Shown here: positions 1 to 7,300 of the stretch, piece after piece
Position numbering within the stretch: position 1 is the stretch's first letter
Layout of the letters: every line of letters starts with the position of its first letter
Source of the DNA: Gammaproteobacteria bacterium
GTDB lineage: Bacteria; Pseudomonadota; Gammaproteobacteria; Steroidobacterales; PWYM01
Direction: 5' to 3'
Length of the DNA: 38,754 nt
Assembly (NCBI GenBank): GCA_003567475.1
Contig: PWZL01000090.1
Span: forward strand, 1-38,754
Program-made: the position numbers and the translations under genes
Notes under the pieces: model-generated
Database searches by the model: none
Told to the model about the DNA's origin: nothing
What the model saw: only the letters and a program-made list of their open reading frames with translations

Positions 1-353
1 AGGGCACTCATGTGCAGCAGCCGCCGGACGCCAGCCTCGCGGGCCGCGTGCACGACGGTGCGGGTGAACTCGGGATGCGCGCGGCGGAAGCCTGAGCCGT
101 CGCGGCCGCGTTCATTGAGGATGCCGACCAGATTGACCACCACGTCGCAGCCGCGCAGCCGTGCGACCAGCCGGTCCTGATCGTACGGGTCGTCCTGGAC
201 CAGCGTCAGGCTGGGCAGCACCAGGAGGTGACGGCCCCCTTCGCGATAGCGGCTCGGGACCAGCAGGCTGCGGCCGTCGCGTGCCAGTCGGGTGGCCAGC
301 CGGGTGCCGAGGAAACCCGTGCCCCCGAGAATGCAGATGGTGTTTTCAGACAT
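1..353 (-). CDS. NAD(P)-binding epimerase/NDUFA9-like protein, 3' part cut by window edge
   Basis: My own translation of the minus strand from the ATG at 353 gives about 117 residues before the window ends. The protein opens with a beta strand and the Rossmann dinucleotide motif GGTGFLG, followed by an Arg-rich segment and the strand 'VVNLVGILNE', typical of atypical short-chain dehydrogenases of the complex I NDUFA9/NAD-dependent epimerase group. The YxxxK catalytic region would lie outside the window, so catalytic competence cannot be judged. The start lies 7 bases after the slt stop, so the two genes are very probably cotranscribed. Members of this family often bind NAD(P) structurally or act in quinone or sugar metabolism; the substrate here is unknown. 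Confidence 0.8.
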   Translation of the reverse strand, partial: MSENTICILGGTGFLGTRLATRLARDGRSLLVPSRYREGGRHLLVLPSLTLVQDDPYDQDRLVARLRGCDVVVNLVGILNERGRDGSGFRRAHPEFTRTVVHAAREAGVRRLLHMSA

Positions 354-360
354 GGCGGAA

Positions 361-2328
361 TTATAAGCCAGCCGCAGGCACGTCGCGCATGATCTCGGCG
401 AGCGTCAGCTCCTCACCGGTCAATCGCCAGTGGAAGATCGCCTTGCTGGCCATGACCCGGTGGACATAGGCCCGTGTTTCGTCGAAGGGGATCAGTTCGA
501 TCCAGGCATCAGCCGGCAGCGGCGCCTCGGGCAGCCAGCGCTGTACCCGTGTCGGTCCGGCGTTATAGGCGGCGGTGGCCAGCACGAAATGCTGGTCGAA
601 GCGCGCCAGCATGCGCTCGAGATACCGGGTGCCCAGGCGGATATTGGTGTCCGGATCGACCAGTGTCGCCAGGCCCTGGAAGGGCAGGCGGAGTTCGCGG
701 GCGACTTCGCGACCGGTGGCGGGCATCAGTTGCATGACCCCGATCGCACCGGCCGGTGAGGCGATATCGGGCACGAACAGGCTTTCGTTCCGCGCCACGC
801 CGATCGTCCAGGGGCTCGGCAGGCGCGCCTGTGCAGCGGTTTCGCTGAAGCGATCCTGCCAGGCCAGCGGGTAGCGGATCTCGAGGTCATCCATCAGCCC
901 GGCCCGGGCCGCGGTCGCAATGGCGCGCGAGTGCCAGCCCCACTCATGGGCGAGCAGGGCGGCCTGCGCCAGCGCTTCAGGCGGGAGGTTGGCGATAGCC
1001 TGCGCCCACGCGCTGCGCCCGCGGCTGTCCAGTCCGACCTTGAACAGTTCACGCGCGTGAATGAACTCTGGACGCGCCTCCAGCGCCAGGCGCAACCGCA
1101 GATCGACCGGGGTCGGTCGATGCTGCAGAGCCTTGGGGCGGCCGCTGCGTTCGGCGGCGAGAAAACCGTAGAGGTTGCGCTCGTCGGCCACCTGCCGGAA
1201 GGTTGCGGCGGCCTGCTCGGGCTGCGCCAGTGCCTCCAGCGCCCGACCCCGCCAGAAGCGCAGTGTGGTGTCGTCCTCAGCGGTGGTCGTGGCGTCCAAG
1301 GCGCCGTCCCAGTCGCCTTCGCGCAGCGCGAGGCGCAGCTGCCAGTGGCGGACCTCGAGGTCGACGGCTGAGCCGGGCAGCGCCGCCAGCAGGGTGTCGG
1401 CCTGCGGGCGATTACGCCGTGCGCCGGCCAGCGCGATCCGCCGAGCGACCTCATCGGCCTCCGCATCAGCAGCGGGGTACTGGGGTGCCAGGCGCTGCCA
1501 GTGTGCGAAGGCCAGTGTCGCGTCGCGCGCCGCGAGCACCAGCAGGCCATAGCGCACGCGTGCCCACTCCGCCGCGCTGCCCGGCACCTCCGGATATCCG
1601 GCGAGGCGGGCGGCGGGGTCCTGCTGCATCGCCTCCCAGCGCTCGACGACCTGCAGATCCCGGGCGGGCAGTGAGCGCGCAAGAAACCGCGCAAGCTGGA
1701 ACTGCCGGGCCTCGATCGCCAGCGCCAGGCGTTCCCGCACGGTAGCTTCGTCCAGCTCACCGTCCCGGCGGAGCTGTGCGAACACCGGATCACACGCATC
1801 GGGCTGGCTGATGCCCACCCGCCACAAGGCCAGGGCACGCTCGTGCCAGCCCGTCGTCAGGCCGGTGGCGAGCTCGGCGCGTGCGGCCAGGCAGCGCAGG
1901 CGTGCGCTGTCCGAGCCGCCGAGGCGGTGATAGACCTCAAGATACCCCGGCCAGTCCTCGCGGCTTGCCAGCACCGCCAGCCAGCGCAGCATGAGCTCAC
2001 GACCGGAGGGGTGCTCCGGGTAGCGGTCCAGATAGGCGAACAGTTCGTCGCGACTGCGCTGGGCGACGGTGGCGCGCAGCCAGGCGCCGCGAAGCTCCGG
2101 ATACAGGACGTAGTCCTCGAGCAGCGGCAGACTCGGCTCGACCGGCGCCCACTGACCCCGCTCGGCATGCGGCCACGCGTCGCGGAAGGCGGCGCGCTGG
2201 GCCTGGAGCAGCAGCAGCGGGTCGGCGTCAGCCAGCGCCGGCGCCGCGGCCGGCGCACAGAGTACCCAGGCCGTGACCAGCAGGCCCAGGCGGCGAAAAG
2301 GCGGGGTGGCGTACCGTGACGCGTTCAC
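361..2328 (-). CDS. slt: Soluble lytic murein transglycosylase
   Basis: A 655-residue periplasmic enzyme that cleaves the MurNAc-GlcNAc bond of peptidoglycan with formation of 1,6-anhydro-muropeptides. It starts with GTG and an N-terminal signal peptide (hydrophobic 'LGLLVTAWVLCAPAAAPALA'). A long alpha-superhelical U/linker region fills about residues 40-480, matching the doughnut of Slt70. The C-terminal SLT domain has 'GVARNESLF' with the likely catalytic Glu515, 'SPAGAIGVMQLMP' and 'ATAAYNAGP', all signature motifs of the family. Its length is close to E. coli Slt70 (about 645 residues). It lies just downstream of degQ (41 bp) and 7 bp before the epimerase-like gene, so the three may form one transcript. 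Confidence 0.95.
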   Translation of the reverse strand: MNASRYATPPFRRLGLLVTAWVLCAPAAAPALADADPLLLLQAQRAAFRDAWPHAERGQWAPVEPSLPLLEDYVLYPELRGAWLRATVAQRSRDELFAYLDRYPEHPSGRELMLRWLAVLASREDWPGYLEVYHRLGGSDSARLRCLAARAELATGLTTGWHERALALWRVGISQPDACDPVFAQLRRDGELDEATVRERLALAIEARQFQLARFLARSLPARDLQVVERWEAMQQDPAARLAGYPEVPGSAAEWARVRYGLLVLAARDATLAFAHWQRLAPQYPAADAEADEVARRIALAGARRNRPQADTLLAALPGSAVDLEVRHWQLRLALREGDWDGALDATTTAEDDTTLRFWRGRALEALAQPEQAAATFRQVADERNLYGFLAAERSGRPKALQHRPTPVDLRLRLALEARPEFIHARELFKVGLDSRGRSAWAQAIANLPPEALAQAALLAHEWGWHSRAIATAARAGLMDDLEIRYPLAWQDRFSETAAQARLPSPWTIGVARNESLFVPDIASPAGAIGVMQLMPATGREVARELRLPFQGLATLVDPDTNIRLGTRYLERMLARFDQHFVLATAAYNAGPTRVQRWLPEAPLPADAWIELIPFDETRAYVHRVMASKAIFHWRLTGEELTLAEIMRDVPAAGL

Positions 2329-2369
2329 CCCGCCAGTGTAGCAGTGCCGCTGGCGCCGCGAGGCGGAAG

Positions 2370-3791
2370 TCAGCGGATGGGCACGAGCAGGTTCTGGTTG
2401 CCGCGTCGCACCCGCAGGATCACCGCCCCGGAACCCTCGATCGCCGTCTGCAGCTCACCCAGATTCCGCACCCGGTTGCGGTTCACGGCGAGAATGATGT
2501 CGCCGTTGCGCAGCCCTCGCTGGGCGGCAGGCGTACCGTCAGCCACTTCGGTGACCAGCACGCCGTCCTGCCCGATGTAGTTGGGGCGGGCGGAGGTGTA
2601 GTTCGAGAACTGTGCGCCCTCGAGCGCGGGGTCGATGCTGCCGGCGTCACCGCTCTCCAGCGCCTGGGTCCCGGCCTCCTGCAGCGTGGCGGTCAGGTTC
2701 ACCCGTTGTCCGTCACGAATGAGCCCCAGGCGCACCTCTTCGCCAACGCGCTTCATGCCGATCGTGTTGCGCAGCTGGTTCGGATCGTCGACCCGGCGGT
2801 CGTTGACCGCAATGATGACATCGTCGATCTGCACACCGGCCTGCTCGGCCGCCGACCCCGGGCTGACCTGGACGACCAGCGCCCCGCGGGCCTCGTCGAG
2901 GCCGTAGGCCTCGGCGGTGCTCTGGGTGACCGGGAAGATGTTCACGCCCAGCAGGCCGCGGCGGACTTCACCGAACTCGAGGATCTGGTCCATGATCGCC
3001 TGGGCCATGTTCGCCGGAATGGCGAAGCCGATGCCGATGTTGCCGCCACCACGGGCGGCAAAAATCGCCGTATTGATGCCGATCAGTTCGCCCCGCAGGT
3101 TGATCAGCGCACCGCCGGAGTTGCCAGGGTTGATCGAGGCGTCGGTCTGGATGAAGTCCTCGTAGCCTTCCGGGTTGAGCCCGGAGCGCCCCAGGGCGCT
3201 GACGATGCCGGAGGTGACGGTGTGGGTCAGGCCGAAGGGATTGCCAATGGCCACCACGAAATCGCCGACGCGCGACTCGTCGGAGTCGGCCAGGCGAATG
3301 GCCTTGAGGTCGTTGCTGTCGACCTTGAGCACGGCGATGTCCGACCCGCGGTCCGAGCCGACGACCTCAGCCTTGAGTTCGCGACCGTCGACCAGCGTGA
3401 TGGTGATTTCCTCGGCATTCTGGATGACGTGGTGGTTGGTCAGCAGATAACCCTGCTCGGCATCCACGATCACCCCGGAGCCGGCACTCTGGAAACGCCG
3501 CCGCTGACCCGGACCCTCTTCGGGTACGCCGAAGAAGCGCCGGAAAAACGGGTCCTCCATGAACGGATTGCGGACTTCGACGCTGCCGCGCACGGCAATG
3601 TTGACGACCGCCGGAGAGACGTCCTCGATCACCGGCGCCAGGCTGGGCAGGCGTTCGCCGGACACCTCCAGCGGCAACGCGGCGGTGGCCTGCGGGGCAG
3701 CCAGGGCGGCGCTGCCCGCGACCGCGAGGGCAATCAGCGGCAGCAGCAGACGGTTGGGGCGCGATCGGCAGGCGGTTGAAGCTGTGTTCAT
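2370..3791 (-). CDS. degQ: Periplasmic serine endoprotease of the DegP/DegQ (HtrA) family
   Basis: I place the start at ATG 3791 (473 residues) because an AGAGGG Shine-Dalgarno precedes it and a signal peptide (SRPNRLLLPLIALAVAGSAALA) follows directly. An in-frame start at 3824 would add 11 residues ahead of the signal peptide. The trypsin-like domain has a complete triad: His121 in 'LLTNHHVIQNA', Asp151 in 'GSDIAVLKV' and Ser225 in 'INPGNSGGAL'. Two PDZ domains follow, about residues 265-355 ('RRGLLGVNIFPVT') and 385-470. Two PDZ domains indicate DegP/DegQ/MucD rather than DegS. The protein handles misfolded envelope proteins. It is divergent from nrdJa, with a 592 bp intergenic region; a possible sigmaE-type promoter lies 74 bp upstream. 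DegP, DegQ and MucD cannot be told apart from sequence alone. Confidence 0.93.
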   Translation of the reverse strand: MNTASTACRSRPNRLLLPLIALAVAGSAALAAPQATAALPLEVSGERLPSLAPVIEDVSPAVVNIAVRGSVEVRNPFMEDPFFRRFFGVPEEGPGQRRRFQSAGSGVIVDAEQGYLLTNHHVIQNAEEITITLVDGRELKAEVVGSDRGSDIAVLKVDSNDLKAIRLADSDESRVGDFVVAIGNPFGLTHTVTSGIVSALGRSGLNPEGYEDFIQTDASINPGNSGGALINLRGELIGINTAIFAARGGGNIGIGFAIPANMAQAIMDQILEFGEVRRGLLGVNIFPVTQSTAEAYGLDEARGALVVQVSPGSAAEQAGVQIDDVIIAVNDRRVDDPNQLRNTIGMKRVGEEVRLGLIRDGQRVNLTATLQEAGTQALESGDAGSIDPALEGAQFSNYTSARPNYIGQDGVLVTEVADGTPAAQRGLRNGDIILAVNRNRVRNLGELQTAIEGSGAVILRVRRGNQNLLVPIR

Positions 3792-3864
3792 GGCAACCCT
3801 CTGGTGAAACGGCGGATTTGACACGGGCGGCGCAGACCTCCGTCCGACCGCTGCCCGTGGGAGT

Positions 3865-3893
3865 TCAGGACCGGGCCCGGGCGCATTAGTTCC
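3865..3893 (-). promoter_or_regulatory. Candidate sigmaE-type promoter of degQ
   Basis: On the minus strand GGAACT (3893-3888) is followed after 17 bases by TCCTGA (3870-3865). This resembles the envelope-stress sigmaE/AlgU pattern GGAACTT-N15-17-TCTGA. Transcription would begin near 3858, giving a leader of about 65 nt before the degQ ATG. degP/mucD genes are classical sigmaE targets, which makes the match plausible, but the -10 is imperfect. Confidence 0.4.
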
Positions 3894-4060
3894 GAGCGGT
3901 CGTGCCTCCGGTCCTGGGGGCAGTGGATGAGGCCGAGGCCGTCATGTTTCAACCCCAGGGGCGGCGCCCGGGGCTGTTGATCAGGCGGGCGGGCGCCGGG
4001 GCTGTGGATCAAGGTGTGGACAACCGGTGAGCGAGCGGTGGAGATCCTGTGGGTGGTCTG

Positions 4061-4076
4061 CCACAAGATATTGTGT
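4061..4076. promoter_or_regulatory. NrdR box 1
   Basis: The 16-mer CCACAAGATATTGTGT matches the palindromic NrdR-box consensus acaCwAtATaTwgTgt at nearly every position. NrdR is the nucleotide-sensing global repressor of ribonucleotide reductase genes. The box sits 308 bp upstream of nrdJa. A second box starts 179 bp downstream of it. Confidence 0.8.
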
Positions 4077-4166
4077 CTGGCAGCCCGGCTCGCGAGGTCC
4101 GTGGATAATTTCGAACAGACCGCAAAAAGACGTCTGGATGTAGCGTAATTATATGTTTTATATGGA

Positions 4167-4194
4167 ATAATAGGTATTCAAGCGGGTTTGACAA
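4167..4194 (-). promoter_or_regulatory. Possible minus-strand sigma70 promoter toward degQ
   Basis: On the minus strand TTGTCA (4194-4189) and TATTAT (4172-4167) are separated by 16 bases. The -35 overlaps a TTGACA on the opposite strand. If used, it would give degQ a leader of about 370 nt running through NrdR box 1, so its relevance is uncertain. Confidence 0.3.
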
Positions 4195-4199
4195 AAGCC

Positions 4200-4228
4200 T
4201 TGACAGGCCCCGGGTCGGGGCCTAAAGT
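4200..4228 (+). promoter_or_regulatory. Likely sigma70 promoter of nrdJa
   Basis: A perfect -35 TTGACA (4200-4205), a 17-base spacer and -10 TAAAGT (4223-4228) predict transcription from about 4235. NrdR box 2 then lies immediately downstream of the start site, a suitable place for repression by blocking polymerase. A second TTGACA at 4188-4193 has no -10 at a suitable distance. Confidence 0.6.
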
Positions 4229-4239
4229 TTGCGGACAGG

Positions 4240-4255
4240 GCACAACATCTTGTGT
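4240..4255. promoter_or_regulatory. NrdR box 2
   Basis: GCACAACATCTTGTGT agrees with the NrdR-box consensus at about 13 of 16 positions, keeping both CACAA and TTGTG half-sites. It is just downstream of the predicted nrdJa transcription start. With box 1 it forms the usual pair of NrdR sites, though the spacing (179 bp start to start, about 17 helical turns) is far wider than the roughly 30 bp commonly seen. Confidence 0.75.
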
Positions 4256-4314
4256 TCCAGGGGTCACCATAAAGAATCATCCCGCTCGCAGTGGCTTGAC
4301 GGTCGCGCGGGCAC

Positions 4315-4356
4315 AGCGGGACAACAGCCTGTTCCGCTGCCGGACGTCCGGTCCGG
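4315..4356 (+). other. Tandem hairpins in the nrdJa leader
   Basis: Two stem-loops stand side by side. The first has AGCGGGACA (4315-4323) pairing with TGTTCCGCT (4330-4338), 9 bp with one G-U pair. The second has CCGGAC (4340-4345) pairing with GTCCGG (4351-4356). The AGGGGAG ribosome-binding site lies directly after them, about 13 bases before the ATG. No U-tract follows, so they are not an intrinsic terminator. A role in translation or mRNA stability is only a possibility. Confidence 0.5.
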
Positions 4357-4383
4357 GCCAGCCAGGGGAGAAAGTGTCAAGCC

Positions 4384-7300
4384 ATGAAGATCGCCGTGAA
4401 GATGGATACGCCGCAGAGTGCCGAGATTCCGTTCCAGGAGGCCTCGCTCGACATCTGGGAAAAGAAGTACCGCCTGACCACCAAGGACGGGACCCCGGTC
4501 GACCGCAGCATCCAGGACACCTACACGCGCGTCGCCCGTGCCCTGGCAGATGTCGAGGCCCCGGAGGTGCGGGAATACTGGTATGAACGGTTTGTCTGGG
4601 CGCTGCAGCGCGGGGCGATTCCCGCAGGCCGCATCACGTCGAACGCCGGGGCGCTGGCGCACAAGCCGGCGACCTCCACCATCAACTGCACCGTCTCGGG
4701 CACCATCGAAGACTCGATGGACGACATCCTCAACAAGGTCCACGAAGCTGGTCTCACCCTGAAGGCTGGCTGCGGCATCGGCTATGAATTCTCCACCCTG
4801 CGGCCGCGCGGGGCCTATGTTTCCGGTGCCGGCGCCTACACCTCCGGGCCGCTGTCGTTCATGGATATCTACGATCGCATGTGTTTTACCGTGTCCTCGG
4901 CCGGTGGCCGGCGTGGCGCGCAGATGGGCACCTTCGATGTGGGTCACCCGGACGCCCTGGATTTCGTTCGTGCCAAGCGGGAAGACGGCCGGCTTCGCCA
5001 GTTCAACCTCTCGCTGCTGATCACCGATGAATTCATGCAGGCGGTGCGCGATGACCAGCCCTGGCGCCTGGCCTTTCCGGTCACCGAGGCGGAGGTGCAG
5101 CAGGAGTCGCTGGATCTCGCTGACGAGGAGACGTTCGTCTGGCGTGAGTGGCCGGGTGAAGATCGGCGTTACGCCCGTAACGAGGTCGGCCTGGTGGCCT
5201 GCAGGGTGTACCGCACGGTGCCGGCGCGGCGGGTGTGGGACGTCATCATGTCCTCGACTTACGACTTCGCCGAGCCGGGCTTCGTGCTGATCGATCGGGT
5301 CAACGAAATGAACAACAACTGGTGGTGCGAGGACATCCGCGCCACCAATCCCTGCGTCACGGCTGACACCTGGGTGAATACCGGCGAGGGCCCGCGGCAG
5401 GTGGGTGCTCTGCTGGGTCGCCGCTTCAGCGTGCGGGTCGACGGTCGGTTGCACGACACCACCGACGCCGGTTTCTTCAAGACCGGGACCCGCGATGTGC
5501 TGCGGCTCGAGACTGCCGAGGGGCATGCCTTGCGGCTGACGCCGGATCACCGCGTGCGTCGCGTGACCGGCTTTGAAGCCGGTCGACCGGTGACCGCCTG
5601 GTGCGAGGCCGGTGATCTGCGCGCGGGCGACCGGGTGCTGCTGCAGGATCATCGCCATAACCCACACTGGGCGGGTGAGCTCTCCGAGGATGAAGGCTAT
5701 CTGCTCGGCATGCTCGTCAGTCGCGGGCGCGTCGAGCAGGAGCAGGCATGGCTGTCACTGTGGCGGACGCCGGTCGCGGCGAATGCGCCGTATGCCGGGA
5801 TTGCCGGCAGCGTGCGCGGCATCATGGCCCGGGTGACCGAGGCGGCCAAGGCGCTGACCGGTGGTGCCGGTTTTGCCGGATGGCAGGAAATGCCGGAGCG
5901 CGGTGAGTACCGGCTGGCGGTGCCCGGGCTCTCGGGCCTGGCACGTCGTCTGGGGCTCACAGCCGGGAGCGCTGAGGTGTCGCCTGCCGCCGAACGCACT
6001 TCCAGCCGATTCCATGCCGGTTTTCTGCGGGCCTGGTTCGACGTGCGTGGCCGTCTCGAGGAACGCGACGGGCAGCTGCAGCTCGTGCTGCTGGGTGGCA
6101 GCGACGCCGTGCCCGGCCATGACGTCCCGTCGCTGGCCGCGCTGCAGCGAATGCTCCAGCGCCTCGGGGTGATTGCGTCTGTCGACGCACGTGCCGGCAG
6201 ACTGACGCTTGGCGGCAGCAATCTCGCGGAGTTTGCACGGCGCATCGGCTTCGCCGACACCGAACGCCAACAACGACTCGAGGCCTGGCTGGCCGCAGCC
6301 GGCGAGATGCTCTATCAGGAGCGCTTCATCGCCCGGGTCAGTGCCCTGGTCCCGGACGGCATTGCAGAGGTTTATGACGTCCAGGTGCCAGGGGTGAACT
6401 GCTTCGATGGCAACGGTCTGCACGCCCACAACTGCGGCGAGCAGCCACTGCCGCCATACGGCTCCTGCCTGCTCGGCTCGGTCAACCTGACCAAATTCGT
6501 CATTGATCCGTTCACGGACAAGGCGCGCTTCGACTGGGAGCAGTATCGCGACGTGGTCCGTGTGTTTACGCGCATGTTGGATAACGTCGTCGAGATCAAC
6601 GGCCTGCCCCTCGGCCGCCAGCGCGAGGAAATCACCCGCAAGCGCCGCCATGGCATGGGTTTCCTCGGGCTGGGCTCGACCATCACGATGATGACCATGA
6701 AATACGGATCCCGTTCCTCGGTGGCCTTCACCCAGAACGTCGCGCGCGAGATGGCTCTGGCGGGCTGGGAGACGGCCCTCGAGCTTGCCCGCGAAAAGGG
6801 GCCGGCGCCGATCATGCTGGAGGAGTTCATGGTCACCCCGGAGATGCTGCGCAAGCGACCGGAGATGACCAGGGATGGCTATCAGCCGGGCGATCGCATT
6901 CCCGGACGCATCCTGCATTCACGCTACAGCCGCTACATGCAGCGGGTGGCGGACGCCGCGCCCGAGCTGGTCGATCAGCTCGCCGAGGTGGGGGCGCGTT
7001 TCACCCACCACAGCTCGATTGCACCAACCGGCACGATTTCCCTGTCGTTGGCCAACAATGCGTCCAATGGGATCGAGCCGAGCTTCGCGCACCACTACTT
7101 CCGCAACGTGATTCGCGAGGGTCGCAAGACCAAGGAACGCGTGGATGTCTTCTCCTTCGAGCTGCTGGCGTATCGGCATCTGATCAACCAGAAGGCCATG
7201 CCATTCTCCAACACTCCCGAGGAGCAGCTGCCGGAGTACTTCACGGTGGCCGACGACGTCACGCCGACCCAGCATGTCGATATCCAGGCGGCTGCTCAGC

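Larger units (their letters stand above)
3792..4383. other. 592 bp divergent regulatory region between degQ and nrdJa
   Basis: I see no credible gene here; a 92-codon minus-strand frame (3788-4066) lacks family features and overlaps the degQ leader. The region holds a possible sigmaE-type promoter for degQ, three DnaA-box-like 9-mers, two NrdR boxes, an AT-rich island at about 4143-4175 that stands out from the GC-rich surroundings, overlapping divergent sigma70-type promoters, and two leader hairpins ahead of nrdJa. An imperfect direct repeat of about 20 bp occurs at 3963-3983 and 3992-4011, each copy carrying CGGGGCTGT followed by TGATCA or GGATCA. Confidence 0.75.

Noticed and set aside
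354-365. TATAAT six bases before the epimerase-like ATG, suggesting a leaderless transcript
   Set aside because: No -35-like hexamer lies 16-18 bases upstream, and the motif overlaps the slt stop codon. Cotranscription with slt is more likely.
2316-3779. A 487-codon plus-strand frame opposite degQ
   Set aside because: degQ has a complete catalytic triad, signal peptide and PDZ domains; the antisense frame is a high-GC shadow without recognisable features.
3788-4066. A 92-codon minus-strand frame in the degQ leader
   Set aside because: It overlaps the degQ start, has no ribosome-binding site or family signature and covers regulatory motifs.
4003-4175. DnaA-box-like sites with an AT-rich island as a chromosomal origin
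   Set aside because: Only three imperfect boxes are present, and none of dnaA, dnaN, rpmH or gidA is nearby. Regulation of nrdJa is a simpler explanation.
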